Positions 52,201-61,925 of a stretch of DNA of 64,000 nucleotides are shown here, one piece after another; positions within the stretch are counted from its first letter, which is position 1; each line of letters opens with the position of its first letter. The position numbers and the translations under genes were made by a program. The notes under the pieces are model-generated. The model was not told the DNA's origin and made no database searches. It was given only the letters and a program-made list of their open reading frames with translations. The DNA lies in the NCBI RefSeq assembly GCF_030362935.1, contig NZ_JAUCDY010000009.1:1-64000 (forward strand). Reading direction: 5' to 3'. Source of the DNA: Thiopseudomonas acetoxidans (lineage in GTDB: Bacteria; Pseudomonadota; Gammaproteobacteria; Pseudomonadales; Pseudomonadaceae).

Positions 52201-54727
52201 ATAGCTGATTTTCATTCTCACTGTCTTCGCCACTATTTATCAGCTTAAATAAATCAGCGCCTACTTCTGTCGCGTATGGGTCAGCTACGAATAGACGAAT
52301 ATCAAAACTAATATGCTTTAGCTCCGGTTTCTTTCTCAAAGCCAACAACATGCCCGCTACGGCTCCCGCAGACCCCGCGTTAAACACATTGATCGATAAA
52401 CAGTTCACATAGGGATGTTGTATCAGATATCTTTCGACCTTAGTGGCGAGAAAGGCACTACTTTGCTTACCAACTTGCTGGTAATCATTTTTAATTCCAA
52501 ATGCAGTTTTGATTTTATCAATGAGTGCTTGTGGCTCTTTTTCTTGTGCAGACGACAGAATACTCCAAAATGGATGAATACTATCAAGTGCGACCATCAA
52601 CTGGCCTTGAGAGTCTGGCAGAACATAAGGAAAATTGGTTAATGCGAGTTCTTCTAATAAACTGTTTTTAGTTCCTACCGCTATTTCCTTACCAACCTTC
52701 TCACTCTGTCTTGCCCAAGCTTCCGCAAGAGAAGCCCATCCACCTAGCCATAAAGCCCTCAGTGGATGTGTAGGCCCCAGTAACATGGCTTTTTTATAGC
52801 TGCCGTCATAATTCCATATCACGATTGAAAGTGAATCCAAGCGAAGTAACGCGGCTAATTCAGTCGAATAGTCATGTCCATTTTCAGTTTCCTGAAATAC
52901 CGCTGCTAGGTATTCTAGATAGCTGTTCGAATACAGGTAGGCCTCATGTGATGAAGACACATAATCATGAGCGACAGAAATTAGCTCTTTCTCATCTTGA
53001 TGTATAATTTGAAAGTACGTTTCACGTGCCACTTTAAACTTTTCAAACTGGCTTTCTACACCCTTTATTGGCCAATCTACAGCATCGGCACCAGACTCAC
53101 TTGCTTCTTGATTGCGAATTTCTACACGCCAAGTCAAAGCGGCCATTGGATTAGCTAGAATTTTTTGCTCAAAGTTTTTTAAGTAAGTGGTAACGGGGAT
53201 TTGAATACCACTTCCTTTCTTGAATTTCACATTGACGATCGACTCAGCCTTACTCTTACTATCCTGCCAAGTCGTTTCCATTACTTCAGCATTGGCAAAT
53301 TTCTCAGTTTCGATGACGTTGGCAAATTCAGCTTTAATCTTCGCATGCGCTAATGACGCCTCTCTGACTTTTCGCCCCTCAATTGGCTCAACCTCTGCAT
53401 CTGCTGCTGGCAATACATAAAACAGATCACTTTCATTAATTCGTGAGCCAGCTTCCTCCGCACTGGACGTACCCCACGGTATTGGACACTGTTTGTCATC
53501 AACCAAAGGTAATAATTCATCGTTTTCATCAAACGCTTGAATTCGAATGTAATGCCAACCTTCTTCCCATTCGATTCCAGTCAACTTGTTAAACGTGATT
53601 GTAACTGTGGATTTTGATGTAGCTTTACCTACCTTAATTAACCCAACAAAATCACCTTGTTGAGTAAACACCTGAGCTTTATATTTCGCTAAACCATTAA
53701 CTTCACTAGGCTTTGGTGAAACAGAAAAAGTCACAGAAAACTTTTTCAAACCACCTTGGCCAGTAGTTAATACTTGTTGGCCAATCAGTTGTTGCAAGTT
53801 TGGATCGGTTTCATCATCAGGAATAAGCGGCAAACCCACTTCAGTCACCGTTAAACAAACCGCATCAGTGGCATCTTCCTCATACTGAAAGCGCCATTTA
53901 TCAAAAGTGAGTGCCCAGTTGCTGCTATCCACCACTAATTGCTTGCGCCAACTGCTATCGAGTAGATTTTCCTGATCATTTAAAAAGAGCGCTAATCTCT
54001 TGTTAAAATCTTCACCTTCTAGTTGCAGGTCATAAACGGTTGCAATCGCTGATTTCTCAGAGCGGTTTATAATTTGTACACACTCACGATTTTTAACTAA
54101 TTTGCGGACCAACATGGAATGATCTTGATGCAACTCAAGATCAGGAATCAACCCCAGCTCGTAAAGAGCAGCACCAGCAATACTTGGATCAAAGCCATTA
54201 ACCTTAATTGTTAGCGCGTATCGCAACCATTGATAATCACTGAGTTTTAGCGCCGCCTTTTCTTGAAGAATGAAGTAAATTTCGTCTAACAACCGCTTAA
54301 TCGGATCAGGGGATTCAGCCTTTACTTGATTAAACGCAAGCCAATAAGCATCTGAAATATCAATTTGTTCAAAGGTCGCAGCACCAAAAGAGTCTTCAGA
54401 GGACGTTTTTAATTCATTGGGTACAAAAATCAGTAATGGCTGGCGAAGCTGGCCGTGTTCATCAGGGTTTCGCAGTTCAACAAGCTTGGTACTGGTAACC
54501 GAAAAATTGCGCGTCGCTTTCTCTGCCAATACGGCAACCTGGGCATACTCAACCGCACCTGATACGACTTCACTAAGCTGATACATCAGCTCTGTTTCTA
54601 AATCAGATACCTTCATGCAGTGGCCTGCACCGCGAGTTTCTAGTAACAACTTAAACTTAGGTACAAGGACACTGATTAAGCTGCCGTCAATATCTGACTT
54701 AATAACGGTTTGAATTCCCTTAATCAT
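49289..54727 (-). CDS. mad8: MADS ATP-binding protein MAD8 (DptH/HerA-like)
   Basis: An 1812-residue protein, last gene of the operon. The C-terminal 400 residues form a HerA/FtsK-like ATPase: Walker A FGVQGGGKSYTLGS near 1460, Walker B LIVFDECHKYID near 1683 and a sensor ASQDPPSVP near 1715. An acidic Pro-Glu linker (EPEPEPESDEN) near 1415 precedes it. A PD-(D/E)XK-like pattern, TDLALFDLD ... LVEVKCYSE, near 1140-1160 suggests a nuclease-fold domain in the middle. The N-terminal 1000 residues are unassigned. Layout resembles DptH of phosphorothioate-linked restriction. Its start overlaps the MAD7 stop (ATGA). Confidence 0.8.
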   Translation of the reverse strand: MIKGIQTVIKSDIDGSLISVLVPKFKLLLETRGAGHCMKVSDLETELMYQLSEVVSGAVEYAQVAVLAEKATRNFSVTSTKLVELRNPDEHGQLRQPLLIFVPNELKTSSEDSFGAATFEQIDISDAYWLAFNQVKAESPDPIKRLLDEIYFILQEKAALKLSDYQWLRYALTIKVNGFDPSIAGAALYELGLIPDLELHQDHSMLVRKLVKNRECVQIINRSEKSAIATVYDLQLEGEDFNKRLALFLNDQENLLDSSWRKQLVVDSSNWALTFDKWRFQYEEDATDAVCLTVTEVGLPLIPDDETDPNLQQLIGQQVLTTGQGGLKKFSVTFSVSPKPSEVNGLAKYKAQVFTQQGDFVGLIKVGKATSKSTVTITFNKLTGIEWEEGWHYIRIQAFDENDELLPLVDDKQCPIPWGTSSAEEAGSRINESDLFYVLPAADAEVEPIEGRKVREASLAHAKIKAEFANVIETEKFANAEVMETTWQDSKSKAESIVNVKFKKGSGIQIPVTTYLKNFEQKILANPMAALTWRVEIRNQEASESGADAVDWPIKGVESQFEKFKVARETYFQIIHQDEKELISVAHDYVSSSHEAYLYSNSYLEYLAAVFQETENGHDYSTELAALLRLDSLSIVIWNYDGSYKKAMLLGPTHPLRALWLGGWASLAEAWARQSEKVGKEIAVGTKNSLLEELALTNFPYVLPDSQGQLMVALDSIHPFWSILSSAQEKEPQALIDKIKTAFGIKNDYQQVGKQSSAFLATKVERYLIQHPYVNCLSINVFNAGSAGAVAGMLLALRKKPELKHISFDIRLFVADPYATEVGADLFKLINSGEDSENENQLFHSAENHLQPKLSISLRASSEFEHSPDEFQSHLSMLFDVFPAQELSVVKPQADEQVAPIYGLYQDYCIDYFDENGVVAWDRHTRHGAAKMLFGGQISETVAKLPKMMSGITASLATGDFSLEQVPVVRLALDSAERALLNQLHEVSDWVFTVDRNLGIEFFDHGGKDGRPDYLIDHSPEMASSNTHNFVITSRSTTEIEALLRGTLEQHQIVPDVNKATRVLDSLRALSGRLALKLASNSASKSEALGLALSKLYLEYQGVFKDQIIVPLDAHLELYSELQKGDGELGADVSFKRTDLALFDLDASSRTIRCNLVEVKCYSEVGDMTKYEGLKKSIAEQISESERVLQRHFDLTRTTPDRPDRLVKTQKLCVLLEHYLKRSERFGLLTSEVVEEARFLLRTLEQGYKLSITRSAVIFDFGQNSSGVEKEVGIEFHRVGRNHIDELLSAKVPEDNELSEGTLDSLELTLPKLTSAEFLHKERDRTVSWTELVSQAAITLPERPDTSKDETIKVLPFNDDEPATVSPSINQGVEEVKPVGNPAPAITNTVEPEPEPESDENLHIPNITTGNKIEVVPHDIVLGVNGDSAQFGLLGEVHGRKIALDLNHTHTLSLFGVQGGGKSYTLGSVVEMATKSIPSINTLHKELASVIFHYSATQDYKPEFTSMIAPNDDVTQLAKLKEVYGAEPASLDDVVLLAPEDKLNERRAEYPGIEVHPLKFCSSELQAGHWKFLMGAIGNQAAYIRQLGNIMRKNRNNLSIQAIRDGIQNSSLSDSLKDLADMRLDFAEQYIDDRINVSSLIRPGRMIVVDVRDEFIEKDEALGLFVVLLQIFSEAKYQGETFNKLIVFDECHKYIDSPDLVKGLVETVREMRHKGTSVMIASQDPPSVPVELIQLSSQIILHKFNAPDWLKHIQKACIGLKSLTPEKLGALKPGEAYIWSSKASDNAFVSDAMKIQCRPRVTKHGGDTLTAV

Positions 54728-56370
54728 GCGTTATGTCCTTTCATACTCTCATTTTGCTTACTATTTATCTGATACCTTGGAGTAACCGTTTGTGTTACAT
54801 ACGCATCAGAAAGATCGCGATAAAAACCAATTTCTCGTAACCGGCGTTTAAAACCAGATAAGTTATCTCTAAGCGCTTTATTCACATCAATTGATGACTC
54901 ACAGAAAGCATCTGTATCGGGTAACGAGTCAATAAAGATGCCATATCGTTCTTTTAAGAAAGTTAACAGCTCATCAACTCTTAACTCCTTGGTGTGAAAA
55001 CCCAAGTCACCACCTTTGGTGAGTACTGCCAGCTGTAACAACACTTCTAGCAGTCGTCCATCAACGCTAAATCGACGTCCACCAGTGCTACCACTTTGTT
55101 GTTCTAACAAAGCACCAGGTTTATTCTTGAGCATAAAACTATCTAGGTTTTTGACTAGACCAGAGCGAATTGCATTACCTTGGACAAATAACAAAATCTC
55201 TATGTAGGTTTCATACTCAGGTAAGCCGAGCTGGGTAATAGCATGAATCTCTGGCGGAATGTCCTCTGACTCATGTGCAGATGACACTGACGCATCTAAA
55301 ATCCCAGCGTTACGTTGACCAAAAAACTGATCGCGCTCTTGCTCTAACGGCGACTCCAGCAGAGTGAACAAATCAGGCACTGACATTTGTTTTATCGATT
55401 TTGCCCCCGATAATTTACCTTTTTTCGATAGATACTCTGCAAATTCATCGAGTTTTTTAACGCCGAAATAGGCTTTAATAAAAGCTGGAATACGCTTGTA
55501 GTGTAACGTCGCACTTTGCTCAGCCATCGATTCACTCAAGCTATTAGCGCCATTTGTCATGTCCACATAGAGCGCCGTCTTTTGTTTATTGCTCTCTTGG
55601 AGATTACGGCCCTTACTCTTAGCCAAAGCCGGTAGCAACTTAAACAATTTCAATTGGTATAGCGCCAGGTGAAAGGCTAACAATATCTTTATGTACTCAA
55701 CCATCACTGAACGAGGAATATACTGGCGATACGTCAGAAGCTTAATGATATCTTCAGCTAAAATATCCGCAGCTTGTTGATTAAGCGGCGCAAACCGTTC
55801 TTGTAAGTCAGCATGATCCGGCGCGTCAGACTTTACTTGATCAGACAGTCTTAATATTGCCTGCGTTTCAACATCTACTTGCGACGAACTATCATACTGA
55901 CCTGTCGTAGAATCGACACCAGCAAAGAAAAACTGTTTGAGTCGGTTAATCGCGGTCTGACCATTATTGGCATGATAAAGCAACTCATATACTTGCTTAG
56001 AGGCACCATAATCCCGACAATTTTTAGGATTTCGAAACAAATAAGTATTGCCGTGAAGTGGTCTCGGCGCAGCAACCGCTTCGTTAGCCTTGCCACGATT
56101 AATTAAGTCCACCAAGTGGGTTTCAATCCACTTTTCAATAGTAATAGGGGCTTGAGAAAAGTTTTTAAAATGCTTTCCATTACGAGAGTCTAGAAACTCG
56201 TCTTTAAACAACTCAACCGTCATACCTTTAGCACTTAGTTTACTAGAAGCGCCATTGTGCTTTAGCCGAGCGAATAGATGAGTTAAGACCCTATCCATTT
56301 CAACAATTTTGTAATCAAGATAGCTCACTTTATTGGTGCGAAAAGCCTTATCTTTTTTACCTAACTTCAT
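54724..56370 (-). CDS. mad7: MADS protein MAD7
   Basis: A 548-residue soluble protein without a domain that I can name. It begins with a basic stretch (MKLGKKDKAFRTNKVSY) and is mostly helical, with GGRRFSVDGRLLEVLLQLAV near residue 440 followed by a winged-helix-like end (VDELLTFLKERYGIF and GFKRRLREIGFYRDLSD). It shares 4-base overlaps with both neighbours, so it is made in step with the kinase and the ATPase and is likely part of one complex. By position it corresponds to DptG of the DptFGH restriction module; this is inference. Name given by locus match to MADS. Confidence 0.75.
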   Translation of the reverse strand: MKLGKKDKAFRTNKVSYLDYKIVEMDRVLTHLFARLKHNGASSKLSAKGMTVELFKDEFLDSRNGKHFKNFSQAPITIEKWIETHLVDLINRGKANEAVAAPRPLHGNTYLFRNPKNCRDYGASKQVYELLYHANNGQTAINRLKQFFFAGVDSTTGQYDSSSQVDVETQAILRLSDQVKSDAPDHADLQERFAPLNQQAADILAEDIIKLLTYRQYIPRSVMVEYIKILLAFHLALYQLKLFKLLPALAKSKGRNLQESNKQKTALYVDMTNGANSLSESMAEQSATLHYKRIPAFIKAYFGVKKLDEFAEYLSKKGKLSGAKSIKQMSVPDLFTLLESPLEQERDQFFGQRNAGILDASVSSAHESEDIPPEIHAITQLGLPEYETYIEILLFVQGNAIRSGLVKNLDSFMLKNKPGALLEQQSGSTGGRRFSVDGRLLEVLLQLAVLTKGGDLGFHTKELRVDELLTFLKERYGIFIDSLPDTDAFCESSIDVNKALRDNLSGFKRRLREIGFYRDLSDAYVTQTVTPRYQINSKQNESMKGHNA

Positions 56371-59300
56371 GGCTGAACCTCCGCTACCAATCGTTCTAAT
56401 TGCAACACACCACCTTCGTCGCGGGTTATTTTTTCATACTGTTGGCCGTTGGTAGTTAACAAAACCTCTTGATAAGGCGCTGAAGCCAGTACGTTCTTAA
56501 ATACGGTTAAACTTAAATAAAAACTCTGCTCCGCTTGCGCCGAAGGCACGTAGCCTTGATTAAGACGATGCAGCATTTCAAACAAGTCCAAATCTAATTC
56601 CAACTCTGCGGTAAGGCCGGTTGCATCTTGGTACTTGAGCAATAGTGACTGCGGACTATGCTCCACAAATGACGAGTTCATCGCTGAGTCTTTCACTTCA
56701 ATGGAAAAAACATCCGATGGGAATAAGCGATAACTTCTAATAGTGCCTAAGTGTACCTTACGTACTTGCATCGCCAGCTGGCCGTTAAAATACATCGGAT
56801 TATGCAAACCTTCGCCACGGTTAATTGCATTAATGGCAAGCGATTTCGCTTCATTTAGTAACGTACTGTCTTCGAGGTAACGTACTAATAACTTCGCTGA
56901 ACGATAAGGCAGTAATGTTTGCCAATTTTCTCCACGGCGCTCAAAGTAGGCCTTTCTACGTAACATCCCCACAACATTACGATGAGATTGATAGCGTTCT
57001 TTACTCTCACTTAAGGCAGTGCCATTAGGTAAGCTCTGATGAACATTGGCTAGCAACTGGCTTTCGTGATCACTGCGCTGTTCAAACTGCAACCAATCAA
57101 CAGCATCTAAACCTAAAAAGTCCAGTCCGCGATCTAAGCGAACGTCAGACCCTTGAGCAATATCGGTTTCTCTTAGCAGCTTTAACAATCGATCTTGGGT
57201 ATTTTCGCTACCGCACCAAGCGTTAAAGTAATAACCATGTAGAATTTTGTTGGCTTCGCCATTGGCGTATATTTCTTTAATTTCGTTACAGGAGTATTCA
57301 CCGACTAGCATATAACTTAGTGCCGAGCGTAAATCTCGCATCGTGATATGTAACTGATTGCGTAAACTGGTCAGTTTGTAAATATACTTCAAACGCTCGA
57401 TGACTTTTGGGCCAGTTTGCTCGTCTTGAAAGGTAGCAATATTGTGCTTAACGTAGCATTTGTCTTTTAGCGCACAATAATCACAGCCTTGCCAAACCTT
57501 GGCCGAGGTCATTTTTCCGATGATTCGCTCAAAAATAGACTCAGGTTGACTTTGCGTCGAAGCCAGCACATCGCGCATATTCAGGTTAACTACCGCCACG
57601 TCATTTTGCACTGAGCCATCTTTTAAACTTTGTTCAACTACGGCTTTTAGAGCAGAAAACCTTTCTGAATGTTGGGTTAAAAAGTCGACTAGCCGACCTT
57701 CGTTAATGGCAATTAACCGGGTCTCGTGATGTGGCCATGCATTTGAATCGTTACCTTGATAAACGCTAAAGAAGTCCTCCAGCACAGCATTATTATCTTT
57801 GCTGCCTTCATCTTGGCTGCCGTCATAGTTAATTAGATATTTATCACCATGAATTTCAAACCAACTTCCATTACCTTGTGGGTTTAAGTGAACGCTTGTT
57901 CCTTGCGCTTCAACTTGAGCCTCTAATTGCTGCAAAAATGCGGTTTTGCCATCACCTGCATTACCGGTAATCAGTACCAAGCGCAGTTGCCCAGCCAGAA
58001 TTGCAGGAGCAAGCTCGGTATCTAAGGCGGTTTCAACGTAAATTAACTTTGCGTAATCATCTAAGCCACGGGTGCCGGCATTTGAGTACCGACTTTGGCT
58101 ATACAGCGTCAGCATAAAATCATGAAACGCAGATTTACTCGGGTTAGAGCCGTCGGCAAGTGGCGGCAAATGAAACTGCGAAGTACTTTCTTCCGATAAA
58201 GTTTGCGCCTTTTTCAACTGCTGCACTTTATTCAGTGCTTTGAGCAATTGCTCGGCAGATTCAAAACGGTCAACTCGTTTAGGGGCGATCAGTTTTAGCA
58301 GTACCGCCGAGACATCATCGGTTAAATTAAAGCTCTGGGTAAACTCACTAGGATGACGTGCTAACTCGTCCATAGGTGGGCACTGCACATTGGCCCATGG
58401 GTATTCACCGGTCATGGCGCGATACAGGGTAATGCCCAAGGCATATAAATCCCTGTCAACCAAATCAGAAGCTTGCGGTGTTTCAGTAATGCTTAAATCC
58501 GGTGGTAAATACTTCCGTGAACCGCCCCCTAACGTTAGGTCTTCAGCATCTACCGATACATTAAAATCGATGATACGAACTTTACCGTCTTTCCAAATCA
58601 GATTTTGTGGCTTAATGTCACAGTGGAAAATATTGTTGTCATGTAAATGCTGTAAACCTTCCGCTACCTGCTTAGCCATGGTCCACACTTCGTGTGCCGT
58701 TAATGAGCGTTGCTGGATCAGCTCACTGACATCTAGCCCTTCAAGGTACTCAAAAACAATATAAGGAGGACCTTGATTAGGAAGTACGTCTGCATCGTAC
58801 ACCTTTACCACATAAGGGTGCTCTGGCAGTTTAACCAAGGTGCGGTATTCCTGCTTTAAACGCTCTAATACCGATTCTCTATCATTCAAAATCAGTTTCA
58901 CTGCGCGCGAAACATCACCAAAGGTATCCGTTACCTTATAAACGATACCAAAACCGCCAGGTTTACCCAGCGGTTGCTGTACGACGTATTTATTAGTTAG
59001 CTGGTAGCCGCTCGGTAAGCGCTTGTAATTGACTGAAAGCTCATGGTTATTCTGCGTTTTAACACTCAGCTGTTCGGGTTTATTAGGCTCAATAGTTCCT
59101 ACTGCTGCTTTGGGTTGCCAGAGTGCATTAAATTGCGCCAGCGCATCTTCAGGGCTTGGCCGTTGCAGTGCATCTTTGTGACATAAGGTTTGCAGCCAAT
59201 CATCAAACTCTACTGGTAGCTGTTTATATCGTTCACTCAACTTTGTATTGAGCAGACACGATTTCTCAATAGCTTGCGTGACCGAATCAAAGGCCGCATC

Positions 59301-60500
59301 ACCACTAAACAGCTCAAAAATAACCAGACCTAAACTGTACATATCCGAGGCGCAGCTCGCTGCATGGCTATCAGCCCAGAGTTCGGGGGCTTTATAACGG
59401 TTTGAGATCCGCTGCTGTACTTCGTCTGCAATCGTGGTGGTGTTTTCACTCCCTATCCGAGCGTAGTCAAAATCAATCAGCCTTGGCTGACCATCGGCCC
59501 CCATTAAAATATGCTCAGGGGTAATATTGCGATGGACTACGCCATTGCGGCATAAATGCGCTAACGCCAACAACAAATCATTAACGATGCGCTTTTTCTG
59601 ATCCAATGTGAGCAGCGAGCTTGCGTCTTTAAGCTTTTTGCTAAGGATTTCGCCAGGAATATCATCGGTTAATAACAAGTATTTATCTTGCGCTTCGGTA
59701 ACAAAGAAGTCTTTCACACCAATAATGGCGGAATGCGAGGGCATTTTTGCAATGGCACGATACGCGTTTTCAATCAGGCGCTTTTGCTTGCTGCGTTCTT
59801 CATCTGGTAAGTAAGGGTCGGCTTTATAGGCTTTAGCCAGCACAGTGCCGCCTTTGCGACCAGCGGTAATGTTAAATACACGGTATTCCGTAAAGTACTG
59901 ATTATCGGTCAAGGTTTCAGCCACTTCCCAGTTACCAAAACGTACACCATGGCTACGCTTTTTGGCCGATTTACCCAAGGCCTCTGCGATAATCTGAATG
60001 TACTTAGTAACATTGCGCTCAAAGCGCTCTGGAATACGGGCACTGTCGGTGAAGAAACGGGTGCTGTTTTTTAGTGCCACTACATGGCCGCGCTCGCGAT
60101 CTTCTGGGTCCTTGAACTCGCAATCATCTATGGTGAGCACCACCGCAGTATCCACATAGATGTTTTTTAAATCTCTATTTGCGCGATTCTGCTTACAAAT
60201 GAGGCCCGATAACGACTTTGCATTGCCGCGTAATTTAGGTAGCGGTGAACGATAGCTGTTGTGGGCGGTGTGCCACATGGTGCCGTCCACCTCAACTTGG
60301 CCGTGGATGCCCTTGGCATCCACCAAGTAAATCGCATGGGGCGCAACAACACAGATATCCACTTCAAACAGCTGGTCATACTGTTCAACTTCAAAGCTAT
60401 GAATAATAAAGTAATCGTCGGGTAACTTTTCTTTTAACCAAGCGATGGCTTTACGCTCTTCATCGTTAACCACATCACCAATTGCAAATACCTGTGCCAT
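56367..60500 (-). CDS. mad6: MADS kinase MAD6: NERD, pseudokinase, kinase, P-loop
   Basis: A 1377-residue multidomain protein. (1) Residues 1-160: NERD nuclease-related domain with EVDICVVAPHAIYLVDAKG near 50. (2) About 210-460: protein-kinase fold with HRN instead of HRD (HRNITPEHIL near 322) and DFD, so probably inactive. (3) About 500-760: kinase with glycine loop LGKPGGFGIVYK near 513, HCDIKPQN near 622 and DFN; the catalytic Asp is present. (4) About 800-1377: P-loop domain, LITGNAGDGKTAFLQ near 845, with a Cys cluster CDYCALKDKCYVKH near 1006. Kinase-containing defence genes include PglW. The start lies 9 bases after the specificity gene. Confidence 0.87.
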   Translation of the reverse strand: MAQVFAIGDVVNDEERKAIAWLKEKLPDDYFIIHSFEVEQYDQLFEVDICVVAPHAIYLVDAKGIHGQVEVDGTMWHTAHNSYRSPLPKLRGNAKSLSGLICKQNRANRDLKNIYVDTAVVLTIDDCEFKDPEDRERGHVVALKNSTRFFTDSARIPERFERNVTKYIQIIAEALGKSAKKRSHGVRFGNWEVAETLTDNQYFTEYRVFNITAGRKGGTVLAKAYKADPYLPDEERSKQKRLIENAYRAIAKMPSHSAIIGVKDFFVTEAQDKYLLLTDDIPGEILSKKLKDASSLLTLDQKKRIVNDLLLALAHLCRNGVVHRNITPEHILMGADGQPRLIDFDYARIGSENTTTIADEVQQRISNRYKAPELWADSHAASCASDMYSLGLVIFELFSGDAAFDSVTQAIEKSCLLNTKLSERYKQLPVEFDDWLQTLCHKDALQRPSPEDALAQFNALWQPKAAVGTIEPNKPEQLSVKTQNNHELSVNYKRLPSGYQLTNKYVVQQPLGKPGGFGIVYKVTDTFGDVSRAVKLILNDRESVLERLKQEYRTLVKLPEHPYVVKVYDADVLPNQGPPYIVFEYLEGLDVSELIQQRSLTAHEVWTMAKQVAEGLQHLHDNNIFHCDIKPQNLIWKDGKVRIIDFNVSVDAEDLTLGGGSRKYLPPDLSITETPQASDLVDRDLYALGITLYRAMTGEYPWANVQCPPMDELARHPSEFTQSFNLTDDVSAVLLKLIAPKRVDRFESAEQLLKALNKVQQLKKAQTLSEESTSQFHLPPLADGSNPSKSAFHDFMLTLYSQSRYSNAGTRGLDDYAKLIYVETALDTELAPAILAGQLRLVLITGNAGDGKTAFLQQLEAQVEAQGTSVHLNPQGNGSWFEIHGDKYLINYDGSQDEGSKDNNAVLEDFFSVYQGNDSNAWPHHETRLIAINEGRLVDFLTQHSERFSALKAVVEQSLKDGSVQNDVAVVNLNMRDVLASTQSQPESIFERIIGKMTSAKVWQGCDYCALKDKCYVKHNIATFQDEQTGPKVIERLKYIYKLTSLRNQLHITMRDLRSALSYMLVGEYSCNEIKEIYANGEANKILHGYYFNAWCGSENTQDRLLKLLRETDIAQGSDVRLDRGLDFLGLDAVDWLQFEQRSDHESQLLANVHQSLPNGTALSESKERYQSHRNVVGMLRRKAYFERRGENWQTLLPYRSAKLLVRYLEDSTLLNEAKSLAINAINRGEGLHNPMYFNGQLAMQVRKVHLGTIRSYRLFPSDVFSIEVKDSAMNSSFVEHSPQSLLLKYQDATGLTAELELDLDLFEMLHRLNQGYVPSAQAEQSFYLSLTVFKNVLASAPYQEVLLTTNGQQYEKITRDEGGVLQLERLVAEVQP

Positions 60501-60509
60501 AACCTCTCC

Positions 60510-61925
60510 TTAATGCTTTGGTGCTGCGGCTTCTATTGCGTCTTCGACCATTTTTACTGCTTCATCTTCGAGCTTCTGTGCATCTGCAGCCAGCTCACCT
60601 GCTTTTTGAACTAGCTCATGTACTGCTTTTTCTTCCGCTGTTCCCATACGAGGAAGTTTTAGTTTCAAAACATCGTCGGAAGATAAGTGTGGGATTGAGC
60701 TTCCAGCAGCTGACCGAATAAGTTGTCTGTAACCGACATCCGTACACATAAGATAGGCATAAAGATAACCAGGTAAAACCTCTGATTCTTGAGCTTTAAT
60801 TCTTATCACGTCGACTGACACTGCTGCGTTTTCAAAGCGGGAATCAGCCCAAACACCTGTGCCAATAATGCCGCCTACTTGCCCACTTCGAGCCAATAGA
60901 ATATCTTCTTGTCGTACACCCCAATCTGCAACATCACCTAACTTTGATTTTGCTAAAAATCGTTTTGGCTCGTAACGAGCACGGAAAATCTCACCACTCG
61001 TCGAAAATGGAACCCCATGATCACTCTCGGTAAAAATCAGCTTCATTCGTCCAGATTCACCAGTGTTCACGCCTAACTCAGCTAATGTTTTCTCAGCGCC
61101 AGCCTGTTCAACCAAATCATCACTCATTTGTGCAATCTGATCGTGGTATGTTGCATCCATACGTTTTTGTACTAACGATGATGATGCTGCTGAATGAGTA
61201 AAGATACGGTGTGAAATAGCAAGCCTCTCCGGAAATGAAAATTTTGCGTTTACTATTTCTCCCGCTTTGTCTAACAATTCTTCGCTATCACTTCTAAACT
61301 CTGAAGCTTTATCTACCTTCTCGTGAATCTCATTTTCTAGCGATTTAGCAAATCTAGGAATTGGAAGATTAGCGATATGCTCCGGCTCAATGTGGGGAAT
61401 AATTGCCCCGTATGTACTGGATGTAATTATTGGAACACCAAACTTGCTTGCCAAAAATGCATAGGCATAACCACTTTGGACTTTATCTGTGTCACATACA
61501 ACCTTCAGCATATCTTGGCATGACCAAGTTCCATCCATTGTTCTACGCGTGTAAACCATACGGCCAATGGTTCCAGAGCATGAAATCATCGTCATGCCTT
61601 TTTTCAGTTCCAAATAGGATAATTTCTTTGAATATGCATCTTCTTTTTTTAGCAAAGATACTCTATTCATCCTCGCCTGAATCATACTGCTCGTTGTTAA
61701 GAATTTAACCCCATACTCTTCGTGCTGAACATAATTACGTTTAAATACTGGGCCATTGTAGATCCCACCTTTATAACCAGCAGTGAGCTCTCCCAAGTGA
61801 TCGCATTCTGAATCCAAATCACGTAGAGCTTGCTTCGCCTCTAGAGCACCAGTGGCATATGGAGCACAATCTAAACGCAATCCGGTTTCTTGAAACCAAG
61901 TGCTAAGCACCTTTTTAATAATCAT
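60510..61925 (-). CDS. mad5: MADS specificity subunit MAD5 (HsdS-like)
   Basis: A 471-residue type I-like S subunit that should direct the methyltransferase to its DNA site. Two recognition domains are seen: one around residues 65-230 (SYLELKKGMTMISCSGTIGRM) and one around 290-460 (GVRQEDILLARSGQVGGIIG), each followed by a helical arm (IHEKVDKASEFRSDSEELL; VHELVQKAGELAADAQKLED). I chose the ATG at 61925, whose first bases overlap the upstream stop as ATGA; an upstream in-frame start is possible. It is unrelated in sequence to the HsdS proteins of the plus-strand operon. Confidence 0.88.
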   Translation of the reverse strand: MIIKKVLSTWFQETGLRLDCAPYATGALEAKQALRDLDSECDHLGELTAGYKGGIYNGPVFKRNYVQHEEYGVKFLTTSSMIQARMNRVSLLKKEDAYSKKLSYLELKKGMTMISCSGTIGRMVYTRRTMDGTWSCQDMLKVVCDTDKVQSGYAYAFLASKFGVPIITSSTYGAIIPHIEPEHIANLPIPRFAKSLENEIHEKVDKASEFRSDSEELLDKAGEIVNAKFSFPERLAISHRIFTHSAASSSLVQKRMDATYHDQIAQMSDDLVEQAGAEKTLAELGVNTGESGRMKLIFTESDHGVPFSTSGEIFRARYEPKRFLAKSKLGDVADWGVRQEDILLARSGQVGGIIGTGVWADSRFENAAVSVDVIRIKAQESEVLPGYLYAYLMCTDVGYRQLIRSAAGSSIPHLSSDDVLKLKLPRMGTAEEKAVHELVQKAGELAADAQKLEDEAVKMVEDAIEAAAPKH

